A DNA stretch of 64,000 bases from Agarilytica sp033852175 (GTDB lineage Bacteria > Pseudomonadota > Gammaproteobacteria > Pseudomonadales > Cellvibrionaceae). Each line of letters opens with the position of its first letter. Positions within the stretch are counted from its first letter, which is position 1. A program made the translations under genes and the position numbers. Under the pieces are notes generated by a model. That model was given only the letters and a program-made list of their open reading frames with translations, was not told the DNA's origin and searched no databases. The stretch spans positions 16,087-80,086 of the forward strand of contig JAWSUY010000035.1 in assembly GCA_033852175.1 (NCBI GenBank). The letters are read 5' to 3'. Of this stretch, positions 26,901 to 36,816 are shown one piece after another.

Positions 26901-28949
26901 ATTGGTAAGATTACGAAAGGCATATTCAACGGACTTAAAAAAATCGTAACAGCGCCCTTTCGTAAGAAAGATAAAAAAGATTCGGCCACGGATACCGCAG
27001 GCGCAACCGATACGACCAGTGATGCCAGCGCTAGCAGTACGGATGCCAGCACCGTAACAGACACCTCAACAGACACCTCAACAGACACCTCAACAGACAC
27101 CTCAACTACAAGCGCCGCTGATAGTGTAGAGAGTACCGATAGTGCTTCCGCTGCTGACAGCGCCACCGCTGTTGATACCACAACGGCTGATGCGAATACG
27201 CTTCAGCCAATGCCCAACACGCCCTACAGCCCGAAGCAAACGGCTTTGGTGGTTAGCTATAACGCAACACAACTGACGCCCATAAATGATTCAGCTCAAA
27301 ATTACCCCTTGGACATCTTCCATTACGGGAGCTTTAAGCCTTACCAAGTTTACAATGCCGTTAGCCCTAAAAATTCAATTGGTTGGTCCAATTTGGTTCC
27401 AGAGTCTTTTGCGAATGAACAAGCCAGCACTCAAAATAGCAGCGCTGGAACAGCTTCAGCATCCTCGACGCAAACGTCAACACAAACTTCAGAGCTATCT
27501 TCAAGCACCACCAATACCAGCTCAAGCAGCTCACTAACATCCAGCACTTCGGCTCCCGAAAAAACACTGCCATTATTTACCGGCGTGAGCGGTCAAGGAT
27601 GTTTGTACATTGGATTGAAAGAAGTCGTCGCTCCCTGCGCAATTACGCTCTATGTCGAGCTGAACCAAGATGCCGATGTTACGGAATTAAGTAAAGGCAG
27701 TGTGGGTTATTTTTACTGGGGTGAATCTGGGTGGGAAGCACTTAATATATTAGAGAATAATACAAACAACCTAAACTGTTCCGGGATCATTAAATTCGAA
27801 GTGCCCCAATTGACCGCAGCCCAGGTAATTACACTCCAAGCTGAAATGAGCGCTAATGCTTCTGGAGCGACAGAAGCAACGACTACAACCGGTACAAAAG
27901 ATACAACAGATGCGGGAACGGCATTATCTTACTTCCCCTCCCCCATTATGCCCAACAGTGATTTTTGGCTGGCCATCGCAACGCAGAAAAAAAACGTAAA
28001 CGTTAAATTCAGCTACATGAATACGCAAGCGATTAAACTCCAGCGCTCCGACGTAGAGCAAGTGCCCAACGGAGAAACGCCTGAGATCGACGCAGACATC
28101 ATCGCGGCATTGCTCAAAAAAAATGCCAAGGTCTCAACAATCGCCCAACCTTTTCCGTCTTTCAATGGTGCACACGCAGAAAACAATGACAACTATTTAT
28201 CGCGCGTGAGCCAAAGATTGGAAAGTAAAGACCGCAGCAGTAGCAAAACCAATTACGACGACATGGCCCATACCGCCTACCGCAATCTGTATTACGCAAA
28301 AACATTGAACGGAACGAAGCCCGGAAAAATCCGCATTGGCCTAGTAAACAGCTACGCAAATTCATTAGCCACAAACGCTTTTCGTCCCCTTGTTAGCGCA
28401 TGCCAGCAGTACACCATACAAAGCTACATCGCATCGCGTATTTCAGCCATGGCATCGGTAGAGGTGTTTAACTTAAAACACCAAATACTAACCGTTACCG
28501 CGCATCTGAGTTTAATCAGCGAAGGCAACGCCAACGCGGTTCTTTTACAGTTAAATCAAGACTTGAAAATGTATTTGTCTCCATGGATTGAAAGCGATCA
28601 GCCCCAGGCCGACTTACAAAACGGCGTGAATCGCTCAGACCTCGTAACCTTGCTCACTCGGTCCAGCAGCGTAGCAGGCGTAATAAGTTTGCAGGTCATG
28701 CTTTCCCCTATACCCACAGTACGGGGCAGCACTGAAGAAACCACAACTTCAGCAACGCGCAATACCACTACCGCCACAGAAGGCGGAACAGGAAAAGACA
28801 CTGAAATCACTTCTGAAATCATTACACCACAGCAAGACAATGCAATCTTGGTTTCGGCTGTAAAACACAATCTCTTTAGCGTTAGCCCCAGCACCGATTC
28901 AGGAATTCTAAACTTAACGCCATCTAACGAATTGGAGGTAGCCGAATGA
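23967..28949 (+). CDS. eCIS baseplate wedge protein, oversized (Afp11/gp6-like)
   Basis: 1660 residues, well above the roughly 1000 of Afp11. The assignment rests on position and on baseplate-J-like stretches, for example LLSGQHLDFYYQNVL near 318-332 and VNSYANSLATNAFRPLVSAC near the C-terminus. Three insertions enlarge it: a Ser/Thr-rich tract at about 415-510, an amphipathic Lys/hydrophobic segment at about 897-1005 made of VKK..VK.V-type units, and a Thr/Ser/Asp tract at about 1008-1075 containing tandem TDTS repeats. The amphipathic part resembles membrane-active helices. The gene starts two bases after gp25 and overlaps the next gene by four bases. Confidence 0.8.
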   Translation: MAQAVNSSSRTQQIKCALNPDSVLIDGRDCRDRLAFAARFAELILYYNQDNQLSGSWQSFFVKDPVILLAVISKTDYTRDHMQFSQLQRNINQTTVANQSIYSASDQTKSGQSTSALASSQSTSSKQAPSNQSNSTTAPSNSKSSNVVTLSTAQCIRDNAESINALFTLLERVFSTIDGWIKCMASTNQSYDLYTFMEKSIRDGIAKQLWKMVALQQYFSIKTHGAVLPPNTTVFNNFDSVWKATSSQKKPKSQPATEKPFDALLDQLWSIYHKAFSFFLQVIDSAKQEFYDMKWQENDFPDTSLLISFSELMKTQQKQINLLSGQHLDFYYQNVLKQTLLGAKADQAFVCLELADNIDSLSLPAGTGFSAGVYPDKSTIVFVNDTQCDLNRAKIGEVNTLYYLPSPDSALLSDGSQLGDISISATSSATTATGSTTETGASNSSASGTTSATDTSSTNSSATDSSTAASTTTDSATDASSSTSTVPSTTTSTTDSATTTAPTVAPTIAPTEAEIEAFITPKLYLSTVESATEVVKNQDQEIQSWDAFGNTNGVSVQQGFAFGSPMLFLQGGIRTITITLTLDEMLPTSYFNLSQFYLSTKKAWFEVTATNIQASELMDNNVIILQVVLSEADPAIEAFTKNPDGLSCDWPMFKVMMAASIDLEQHVLLNSVSIQTDVTNFSQFSMGNTTSILPNTGPVQVLGPIPELGSYFYMGSNECFAKPLSSLTLVQEWDNIPALFRDYYAPYNTFLDPDGSPPKDHFNNTAFMGNWSLLEGRSWKILPTQTGTPPPVQMFQQTTPLAVPPALPTKNLPQSTSDFKFDATGTSTTPGVFSLSAPNPDLVKAALPLIEKAQSGYIRFTLCQPAHAFGNDLYPKVVSDITLKNAEILIKKAEGGGTVAKIMKAVEDAVKSVMKGVSKVVGAITGVVKKLLKTVTSAIKSVVGLVEKAIKTVIGLIKKIIESILGLLGKIIKGTVSGIGKITKGIFNGLKKIVTAPFRKKDKKDSATDTAGATDTTSDASASSTDASTVTDTSTDTSTDTSTDTSTTSAADSVESTDSASAADSATAVDTTTADANTLQPMPNTPYSPKQTALVVSYNATQLTPINDSAQNYPLDIFHYGSFKPYQVYNAVSPKNSIGWSNLVPESFANEQASTQNSSAGTASASSTQTSTQTSELSSSTTNTSSSSSLTSSTSAPEKTLPLFTGVSGQGCLYIGLKEVVAPCAITLYVELNQDADVTELSKGSVGYFYWGESGWEALNILENNTNNLNCSGIIKFEVPQLTAAQVITLQAEMSANASGATEATTTTGTKDTTDAGTALSYFPSPIMPNSDFWLAIATQKKNVNVKFSYMNTQAIKLQRSDVEQVPNGETPEIDADIIAALLKKNAKVSTIAQPFPSFNGAHAENNDNYLSRVSQRLESKDRSSSKTNYDDMAHTAYRNLYYAKTLNGTKPGKIRIGLVNSYANSLATNAFRPLVSACQQYTIQSYIASRISAMASVEVFNLKHQILTVTAHLSLISEGNANAVLLQLNQDLKMYLSPWIESDQPQADLQNGVNRSDLVTLLTRSSSVAGVISLQVMLSPIPTVRGSTEETTTSATRNTTTATEGGTGKDTEITSEIITPQQDNAILVSAVKHNLFSVSPSTDSGILNLTPSNELEVAE
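27061..27108 (+). repeat. 12-bp tandem repeat in the wedge gene
   Basis: Four 12-base units (acacctcaacag, the last one altered) encode a TDTS tetrapeptide repeat in the 1660-residue baseplate protein. The unit length keeps frame, so slippage would change linker length without breaking the gene. Confidence 0.85.
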
Positions 28950-31936
28950 GCAATGGTGCTACCTTTATCGTCGATGCCCCGTTACCTATCGATCAGAATT
29001 TCGCCGAGCTAAAAAGCGACGGCCTAGATATGATCAAGGCACTCGCGGGTAATAAATGGAGCAACTACAACGAGAGTGACCCCGGCGTCACGATTTTGGA
29101 TCAACTCTGCTACGCACTAACCGAATTGGGTTACTGCGCACAGTTTCCCATCGCCGATGTGCTTACCCGTGCCGACGGTAAAATCAATTACCAAGACCAG
29201 TTTTTCGAGCCTCAGGATATTCTCACGTGCTCCCCCATTACGGTCGATGACTATCGCAAAATAGTGGTTGATCAAGTTCCTGAAGTGAAAAACATCTACA
29301 TCGAAGTAGAAAGCACAAAAGATAATGACGTTACAGGCTGCTATACCAGCACTATATTTTTTAACCCTGATTCGATACTGAGCAATACGGATTCCAACGA
29401 TAAGCTTGAAAAACTCGTAATTGCAAAGGTCATGCGTTTATTGATGCGTAATCGCAATCTCACTGAAATATTCCAAACTCCCCAGATACTGATTTCAAAA
29501 AGCATTCTCCTTAACGGGACCGTTCTGCTCGACAAAACAGCTTCATCACAAAAAGTCTACAGTCAGATACTACAAGTACTTGCGAATTACGTTAGCCCAC
29601 TGGTTAACCAATCCGGCTACCAAGAATTAATAAGCGACGGTCTAAGCGCCGATGAAATATTTAACGGACCAAAACTCGATAACGGCTGGATGGGTGATGA
29701 TAATCCACTCGGCGAAAAATGCAAAAGCGTTCGCCTTATCGACATTGCATCGTTAATCACCAAGATTGACGGCGTGCTAGGTTTAGACGGTTTAAGCCTT
29801 TCATTGTCCACTACCCCGAGTAAAACAGAAGACCCTATTGCCATACTCGGAACCGAAATCGCACAAATACTGCCGTCGTCAACGTTCAAAATTTCGCAAA
29901 ACGCCGTGGTGATCGAACCAGAGCTGGATCAACAGGTCGACCTTTATCTACGCAAATTGAAAGCCGACCACCAAGCCGCCAGCATTAACGCATCGATTGA
30001 TTTAACACCCGCGTTACCCACCGGGCTGTATCGAGATATTGAACAGTATTATTCAGTGCAAAATACCTTTCCCGATATTTATGCCATTGGCCCCAATTCT
30101 TTACAATCGAATTCACCCAGTTATCGTGTTGCGCAATCACGGCAGTTAAAAGGCTATCTAATGGTCTACGATCAACTGCTCGCCAATCAATTTTCACAGC
30201 TCGCGCATGTTGGCGATTTATTTTCATTTCAAGATACCTATCAAGAAGCGGATCAGTGGCTTACCGCCAACCCCAACATTACCTATAAAAAGTTCTCGAC
30301 CACATACTACTTTCAACCGCTATACGGCATTCCGGATGTAAAACCATTATTGCGCGGTAACGATAGCTTTAATTATAAGTACGATGCTACGCGGGAAGAA
30401 AAGTTGGTTGAACGCGATGCGTGGAAAAAATATTGTAACGACCCGTTTAACCAATACATTTATCAATTACGTCAACATATCGAAAGCGATCAAGAATCTG
30501 AAAGCCGCCGCGACCATATGCTTACGCACTTAATGGCTCGCCAAGGTGAGGACGGTGCAGAATACGACGATATGATCAACACCTGCCACTGGTATGGCAG
30601 TGATACAAAGAGCCGGATTATAATAAAAAGTATCTGGCTGCAAAACAATCAACTGTTATCGTATTACCGAACATCCGCTTTCCACTGTAATGAAGCCAAT
30701 GCACTGAGTCGCCCAGGGCGCTTTAGCATCACAAAAACGGACTTCGCAGAACTGGCAACGGTACTGCAAAATACGCCAATCCCCAAACTGCTGTCGAAAT
30801 TGATTGGCCCAGCCCATAGCGACAAAGAGGATTTACGCCAAGCAATAGCAGACTTATTGATATCCAAAAAAATGTCTGCAGGTGCAATCGTCGGTTTACT
30901 GAAGAAGATACCCATATCCGATCAGAATAAGGTCTTAAAAGACCTATGGGAACAAAAGACCTATCCACCAACTGTTGACGGTCAACTCGACCAACGTCGC
31001 GTTTTTGCAGAAGCAAAACTATTACCTTCTGATGTCGACAATTATTCTACTTTTGAGCTTAAGCTCAATATACTTTTAGGTTTACGCCATTATTTATTGC
31101 CCATAGCCGGTCAACTCGCCGCATTACTTACCAATGATGATTTTCTGAGCTGGCTTTCTAGCGCAACCCCCACCAGCAATAATACCTTCTCACTGCCTGA
31201 CACCGATATTTCAATCAAGCGCGAGACAAACGTCGACCGTTTGCGGGAAGGCGATAATAACGTTATGGATATTATTTGGCCAAAAGATCCTAATAGCGCC
31301 TCTGAAACAACCACGGATCAATCTAAAAATGACCAAGCGAAAAGCACGCAGCAAAGCGTCAAACGCATTAGGCCAGATGAAGCCGTATACCAAGCCCATG
31401 CCGATCAACTCACATGGCTAGCCAATCAACGCATGGGCTTATTGCTTATTGAACATGTATTACTCTTAGAAAATACAGACGTGCTCAGCACCGCGCCTGC
31501 GCCCTACTTACTCAACGCTACGCTGTTATTTCCCGGCTATATCTCGTTATTTCAGCAAGACAATTTTAAAGCCTTCGTCGAAACACTCATCGAATTACAT
31601 TGGCCTGCACACGTTGATGTGACACCGCTTTATCCACCGTTTTCCGGATTCACACAGTTAGTGAATAATTTTGTCCCATGGCATAACGGTTTAATCGCCG
31701 GAAAAGGCCTTGCGCCCTGCATGTTTCCGAACCAACTGATACCAATAGACCCGACTATCTCATGGCCAACTGCGGCTAAGAATTTGGCCACACTACTGAA
31801 ATTACCCAAGATCACTGACACAGCTGCGGAGCCTTCAGCTACGACCACGACCACAACCACAACCAGAAACTCGAGCACAACCGCAGCAACAAAAACAACA
31901 ACAAGAAAATCTGGGGGCACAAGCAATGCAAGCTGA
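28946..31936 (+). CDS. eCIS baseplate wedge protein (Afp12/gp7-like)
   Basis: 996 residues. The N-terminus contains SNYNESDPGVTILDQLCYAL, a segment characteristic of Afp12-type baseplate proteins, and the C-terminal third has LANQRMGLLLIEHVLLLEN followed by the final domain. In Afp/PVC it pairs with Afp11 to build the wedge ring. The last 30 residues are Thr/Ser-rich with seven consecutive threonines, a low-complexity tail shared in style with other proteins here. It overlaps Afp11 by four bases and the tape-measure gene by eleven. Confidence 0.85.
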   Translation: MSNGATFIVDAPLPIDQNFAELKSDGLDMIKALAGNKWSNYNESDPGVTILDQLCYALTELGYCAQFPIADVLTRADGKINYQDQFFEPQDILTCSPITVDDYRKIVVDQVPEVKNIYIEVESTKDNDVTGCYTSTIFFNPDSILSNTDSNDKLEKLVIAKVMRLLMRNRNLTEIFQTPQILISKSILLNGTVLLDKTASSQKVYSQILQVLANYVSPLVNQSGYQELISDGLSADEIFNGPKLDNGWMGDDNPLGEKCKSVRLIDIASLITKIDGVLGLDGLSLSLSTTPSKTEDPIAILGTEIAQILPSSTFKISQNAVVIEPELDQQVDLYLRKLKADHQAASINASIDLTPALPTGLYRDIEQYYSVQNTFPDIYAIGPNSLQSNSPSYRVAQSRQLKGYLMVYDQLLANQFSQLAHVGDLFSFQDTYQEADQWLTANPNITYKKFSTTYYFQPLYGIPDVKPLLRGNDSFNYKYDATREEKLVERDAWKKYCNDPFNQYIYQLRQHIESDQESESRRDHMLTHLMARQGEDGAEYDDMINTCHWYGSDTKSRIIIKSIWLQNNQLLSYYRTSAFHCNEANALSRPGRFSITKTDFAELATVLQNTPIPKLLSKLIGPAHSDKEDLRQAIADLLISKKMSAGAIVGLLKKIPISDQNKVLKDLWEQKTYPPTVDGQLDQRRVFAEAKLLPSDVDNYSTFELKLNILLGLRHYLLPIAGQLAALLTNDDFLSWLSSATPTSNNTFSLPDTDISIKRETNVDRLREGDNNVMDIIWPKDPNSASETTTDQSKNDQAKSTQQSVKRIRPDEAVYQAHADQLTWLANQRMGLLLIEHVLLLENTDVLSTAPAPYLLNATLLFPGYISLFQQDNFKAFVETLIELHWPAHVDVTPLYPPFSGFTQLVNNFVPWHNGLIAGKGLAPCMFPNQLIPIDPTISWPTAAKNLATLLKLPKITDTAAEPSATTTTTTTTRNSSTTAATKTTTRKSGGTSNAS

Positions 31937-34900
31937 ACACGTTATTGCAAAATGTCGCTGGCAAAGTGAGTTCGACCAAAAAGATAAAGCGGTCGAGCTG
32001 CAAGATTTTATTAGCCGTTGGAGCAATTCAGTTCTCATTGAAGAGCTAGAATTGTACTTTGAGCAAGTGTGCCCCAGCACCCAAACATGGCGAATAGAAA
32101 CCCTCGCCTTGGATCTCGGCGATATTGATCTAGAAGACCTGCCTACCGAACTGCCTAAACGCATTAGGGAATGCATACACGAAGCGTTTACACAGTTATT
32201 TAATCAACAACGATTAGGCGTGTTTAGCGCAGGCGATAGTAACTTCCAAATATTCGATAAAAATGAATCGTGGAATGCCTTTACCCGATGGTTCTTTTTA
32301 CATGGCACCACACCTTGGTGGTTTAAGGGAAATGAAACAGCACTCGACATTCTCAAAAACCAGATCAAGCACGAACCGAACACGACTCTAGAAATCATTA
32401 AGGAGCTTGGCCAATCGGAATCCGTCAGAAAGCGCATTGTATGGCAATTAGGCGAATCCGTATTGTTTGATATTGTCCACTTATTGGAACCCTGGCAAGG
32501 CGATTTCATTTGTTCCTATGCCGATAATGTCGTCACCACCCAAGCCAAGCAAAAAATTGCGACCACGAATACCAGCGAATTTAAAAATGAGTTGTGGTAC
32601 GTCATCCTCACCCATTTACTCGTGGACAGAGGTACGATTTTTAACACAGTTGCCTTTATTTCTTCGACCTTAAGAAGGCTAGCTCAGCACTATAACATCG
32701 AATTTTCTGTCCTTGTGAACCAGCTGTCCAGTGCGGCAATTGAATTGGAAACCATGGGCGCGGTATCCAGTACTTTTGTTACTGCCATCGGCATGATCCA
32801 TCAACATGAACAAAAAACTCTAGGCGTAGACGATTCAAAAATTGAGTCCACACCAGACTATTGGCAATTGATGCGATCAATGTTCCACAACAGTCTGCGC
32901 AGTAAAACTGTTGCTGTATCGGTTGCCGGTCAGTCTAAAAAGGTGCTGGAAAGCATCAACAGTGATGAACTGTTCAGCGTACTCACACAACAAGACAGCA
33001 GCCGAATGGCTACAATTCTTAAGCAAGAAGGTGCATCGAAAAACGTAAGACAAGGAATACTAAAACATTTTGGAGAACGTGAATTAGCGTTAGTGGTACA
33101 AGTTATTAACCCACAAGAACATCGATTTATATTGGCCCACGTAGAAAATACGCAAACACTTTTACAGCAAAATGATACCGACAAGAAAATTGTGTGGCAG
33201 GTATTGCTTGAATATTTACTTGCCGATAAAGGCTCATACTTCAATCGTCGACAATTTGTTTTCGATACAATATCGCAACTCTGCCACCGTCAGCAGATTG
33301 AATACCGTGTATTACTCGATATGTTAATGCACGTGGTCGTACAGCAACCTAACCAATGCCGTTTTGAGCTACTATCGATATTTCAGGATCTGAAGCTGGA
33401 TCTCAACAAAAAAGAACCGAAACTAAACGCCAACGTCCATTCATCCCATATTGGGACTGGCGATTACCATCAGGCTTTTCTTGAGTATTTACGCACAGGA
33501 AAACACGTAAGAACGGCTGACGCTAAAAATTCGACACGCAGAGAAACCAACAACCCCAATTTCACCAGCACCAATATTGCACATTTGAGTCTAGCCAATA
33601 TCTTGGATGAAATTAGACGCGAAAACGCGCAATTACAAACCGCCAGTAAAAGCAGCCTTGCCGATATCGTCGCGTCTAAACCCTTAGAACGAATCAACGA
33701 TAAAGAACTGAGCATCCGCTTGCTCAACGGTGTTCGCGCCAGTGATTTGTCCGTATTAATTACACTGATTCAACCGGAGGCCTTGTCATTCTGCACCGCA
33801 TTAATCCGGCAGCTGCAGCAATGGCACAAACAATCATGGCTCCCCAGCCTATGTGGGTTTGACTTAGGGTTTCAGTTACCCGCCCTAGTGATTCAAGCGT
33901 TATTGCAAGCCAGTAAAATACGTTCCGGCACTAAAGCCCCATTTCAGCTTTCAGAGTTTTGGTCGGCGTTTAGCGCATGCTTAAAAAATCACAGTTCGGT
34001 AAATTTAACCAAGCTCAATCAAGAACTGCATGTTTGCTTTAAACTGGCTAGCCAACAGTCAAAACCAACTACCGGCAACAGCAGCAATTTGCAAAGCCTC
34101 GCCTTCAAAAACGACGTAAAGGTTGTAAGTGAGCTATTAGGCCTATTGCACGCCGAAATTGTAGTCGAAAAACACATTGACCTTAAACAGATAGCGATTC
34201 AACAATGGGCCAAGAAAGACCTTTTTCTTGCCTTTGAAACATTGGCCCTTAATTCTGACGAGATCCCATCAGACTACAGTCATACCAATGTAGAAGCGCT
34301 TTGGAATGAGCTCCAACTGCAACATAGAGCCACCCTTTTGCCCTGGCTAAATGCCAAACACAATCGCCATCAATTAATAAGCGCCCTACGCGGTTATACG
34401 GATATTCAGTCGTTACAACATTGGCTGAGTACATGGTTTCCTTTTTATACCATTAATGGTGATGTTCAAACTAAAAATCAGCCGAAGCACGCAGCTGACG
34501 TAGAAGTAGCGAACGAAGATATATCTAACGAAGATGCTGCTCACGAAGACACAGCTTCGGAATCACTTCCACACACACAACAAGAAAAATCCCAGTGGAC
34601 GGTAGAACAGCTACTCATATTTCTCGAAAGCAAACTGCTTCGGCCGGGTCATAAACTGGGAGTCAATGATAACACTGCCCTACAATCACTCTCAAAAGAA
34701 CGACTGGCGAAGCTGTCTAACTTTTCGATCGATGAGCTATGCGCCCTACTCCATCAGAGTCATGCGGATAACAACACTAGCAGTAAAACGATTAAACTGT
34801 GGATAGCGGGCCATCGCCAACGCTCAACTCTCGTGCAAGCTTTAGTCACAAACAGACAAACACCCTCAATTGAATGTTGGTTAGGCGATCATATTCCTTA

Positions 34901-36608
34901 TGAGTTACAGCCACCTAAGGACACGATAGACCAAGCCTACACCCTCTTTTTACAAAGTGGTTTGTGGCAAGGCGCTTCTGCCGTACTCCATCAACAATTG
35001 GGCGATATTTATTGGTTGATTTGTTTAGAGTCCGCAACGCAAACCTTATCCGTAGAAAAACGCTTGGCTCGTATGGCCACAATGGCTTGCCTACGCCTTA
35101 ACATTCGGATTAAAGATTGCATTGAGGGGTTTAAACTTCAATTGCCGCTCTTACAAAAAACAAATTGGAAAGGTGCCTATGGTGTACTTGTCGATGACGC
35201 CAAAGGAACTCATCTAGCTGACGCTATAAACAAACCTTTAAGCGAGCGGGAAGCTAAAGCGGGCATTGAATTGGATTTTTCCAGTAACACCCCAAATTCC
35301 ATAAGCACAATCAACCAACGCGACCAAATTAATTCCAAACGAGAATTGAAAGTAAGTACTGAGAAAAATCGGTCGACAGGGAACATAACGTCTCTGGTTG
35401 CCTTCGAACAAGACTTTTCTGCCCAGTACCTTAACCACCCACGATTTACTGAAATCGCACGCTATTTACTTCTAAACGGCGTCCTTCCTATATGGGTGAA
35501 AACGTCTAATCCGATTGAAATTGACCGACTATTATTCGACTTAATGACAACAGCCCCACATCGCCTTTATTCCATTTTTGGTGATTTACTGACAAACAAT
35601 GCCGTGTTATTTCGTCTAACACACCTTGTTCCATTTGCCTGGATTGTTGATGCCATTCAAAAATCCAACGCTTCACTGTCGACCGTAAGCGATATGCTTC
35701 ATCGATTTTATCAGTGTTTGTCAAAAACACCGATTAAAGGAATGAATCGCCAACAACAAATGCATGTATTTTTACAATTGGTTTTAAAACAGTGGTTATC
35801 GGATAAAGAGGGTTCTATAGCGCCCGACACCATCGTTCAAAGCTTTTGCTGGCAACTGATGCAACAGCACAGTGTATCGATGAAAGACCTTCGCAGCGCA
35901 TTTTCAAATGTTCAATATCAACTTCCAGAGATATTGCATATAGCGTTATCCAACTTACTTGAAAACCCAGCGCCGTCAACACCCTCAGCGGACCGAAAAC
36001 CGCAGAATGAAAAGCGCCACGATTTAGCACCGACTGTAATCAACAACCAAAACAAAGCGCTTAAGAAATTAATTGATGACGCCTCTAACCCAGAACCAAT
36101 CCTAACGCCCATGGGTGTCAGCAATGCTGGCCTGGTCATCGTACAGAGTTTTATAAAGCCTTTATTTGAACGTTTAGGTCTGATTGAGAATGATGCCTTT
36201 GTATCCGATAGCGCACAACGACGGGCAGTTCACTACCTCCAGTTTCTGGTGACAGGCTGCACAAAAACCCCGGAGCAACATTTGATGCTCAATAAAATTG
36301 TTTGTGGCTTACGCCTCCACGACCCTGTTGAGTTAGAGATAGAATTTTTAGAGAAAGACAAAGAAACCTGTCACAGCTTGCTCAATTCTGTGATTGGATA
36401 TTGGACGGCCATTGGCCACAGTTCAATAGATGGGTTTAGAGGGAATTGGTTGGTAAGGGATGGTTCGTTAACTGATGCAAAAGACCGGTGGGATCTGATA
36501 GTGGAGAAACGTGCATACGATGTATTGCTTACACGTTCGCCTCTATCCTATTCCGTTATCAAACTGCCCTGGATGGAGAAAGCAATTTATGTCACCTGGC
36601 CAACATGA
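31926..36608 (+). CDS. CIS tape-measure protein (Afp14-like role)
   Basis: 1560 residues. The N-terminus (HVIAKCRWQSEFDQKDKA, LQDFISRW, LEELELYF-like helix, then IETLALDLGDIDLEDL) matches the 'contractile injection system tape measure' family found in marine and Bacteroidota eCIS. The rest is helical, with repeated blocks of about 170 residues such as VWQLGESVLFDIVHLL and KHFGERELALVVQVINPQ. In this class the length of the protein is thought to set particle length. It begins inside the end of the wedge gene. An Asp/Glu/Ala linker lies near 850-885. Confidence 0.8.
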   Translation: MQAEHVIAKCRWQSEFDQKDKAVELQDFISRWSNSVLIEELELYFEQVCPSTQTWRIETLALDLGDIDLEDLPTELPKRIRECIHEAFTQLFNQQRLGVFSAGDSNFQIFDKNESWNAFTRWFFLHGTTPWWFKGNETALDILKNQIKHEPNTTLEIIKELGQSESVRKRIVWQLGESVLFDIVHLLEPWQGDFICSYADNVVTTQAKQKIATTNTSEFKNELWYVILTHLLVDRGTIFNTVAFISSTLRRLAQHYNIEFSVLVNQLSSAAIELETMGAVSSTFVTAIGMIHQHEQKTLGVDDSKIESTPDYWQLMRSMFHNSLRSKTVAVSVAGQSKKVLESINSDELFSVLTQQDSSRMATILKQEGASKNVRQGILKHFGERELALVVQVINPQEHRFILAHVENTQTLLQQNDTDKKIVWQVLLEYLLADKGSYFNRRQFVFDTISQLCHRQQIEYRVLLDMLMHVVVQQPNQCRFELLSIFQDLKLDLNKKEPKLNANVHSSHIGTGDYHQAFLEYLRTGKHVRTADAKNSTRRETNNPNFTSTNIAHLSLANILDEIRRENAQLQTASKSSLADIVASKPLERINDKELSIRLLNGVRASDLSVLITLIQPEALSFCTALIRQLQQWHKQSWLPSLCGFDLGFQLPALVIQALLQASKIRSGTKAPFQLSEFWSAFSACLKNHSSVNLTKLNQELHVCFKLASQQSKPTTGNSSNLQSLAFKNDVKVVSELLGLLHAEIVVEKHIDLKQIAIQQWAKKDLFLAFETLALNSDEIPSDYSHTNVEALWNELQLQHRATLLPWLNAKHNRHQLISALRGYTDIQSLQHWLSTWFPFYTINGDVQTKNQPKHAADVEVANEDISNEDAAHEDTASESLPHTQQEKSQWTVEQLLIFLESKLLRPGHKLGVNDNTALQSLSKERLAKLSNFSIDELCALLHQSHADNNTSSKTIKLWIAGHRQRSTLVQALVTNRQTPSIECWLGDHIPYELQPPKDTIDQAYTLFLQSGLWQGASAVLHQQLGDIYWLICLESATQTLSVEKRLARMATMACLRLNIRIKDCIEGFKLQLPLLQKTNWKGAYGVLVDDAKGTHLADAINKPLSEREAKAGIELDFSSNTPNSISTINQRDQINSKRELKVSTEKNRSTGNITSLVAFEQDFSAQYLNHPRFTEIARYLLLNGVLPIWVKTSNPIEIDRLLFDLMTTAPHRLYSIFGDLLTNNAVLFRLTHLVPFAWIVDAIQKSNASLSTVSDMLHRFYQCLSKTPIKGMNRQQQMHVFLQLVLKQWLSDKEGSIAPDTIVQSFCWQLMQQHSVSMKDLRSAFSNVQYQLPEILHIALSNLLENPAPSTPSADRKPQNEKRHDLAPTVINNQNKALKKLIDDASNPEPILTPMGVSNAGLVIVQSFIKPLFERLGLIENDAFVSDSAQRRAVHYLQFLVTGCTKTPEQHLMLNKIVCGLRLHDPVELEIEFLEKDKETCHSLLNSVIGYWTAIGHSSIDGFRGNWLVRDGSLTDAKDRWDLIVEKRAYDVLLTRSPLSYSVIKLPWMEKAIYVTWPT

Positions 36609-36816
36609 TTTCATTCATTGAAGGATATAAGAACTACATTACAGCTACTTATAAATATTCACAGCGATATTAATAATTTGGTCCAAACTTAAAAAATCAG
36701 AGAATTAGAAAATTAAAATATTAAAAAAGGTTAGAACGAAATAATTACAAATCATCAAAAAACTGAACATTATTTATTCACTTTTCATGAACTAGAAATA
36801 GGAACAGGAAATTATT

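Noticed and set aside
26534..27181. 215-codon reverse frame inside the wedge gene
   Set aside because: Antisense shadow of the repetitive Lys/Val and Thr/Ser region; its poly-Val/Ser composition follows from the repeats on the coding strand.
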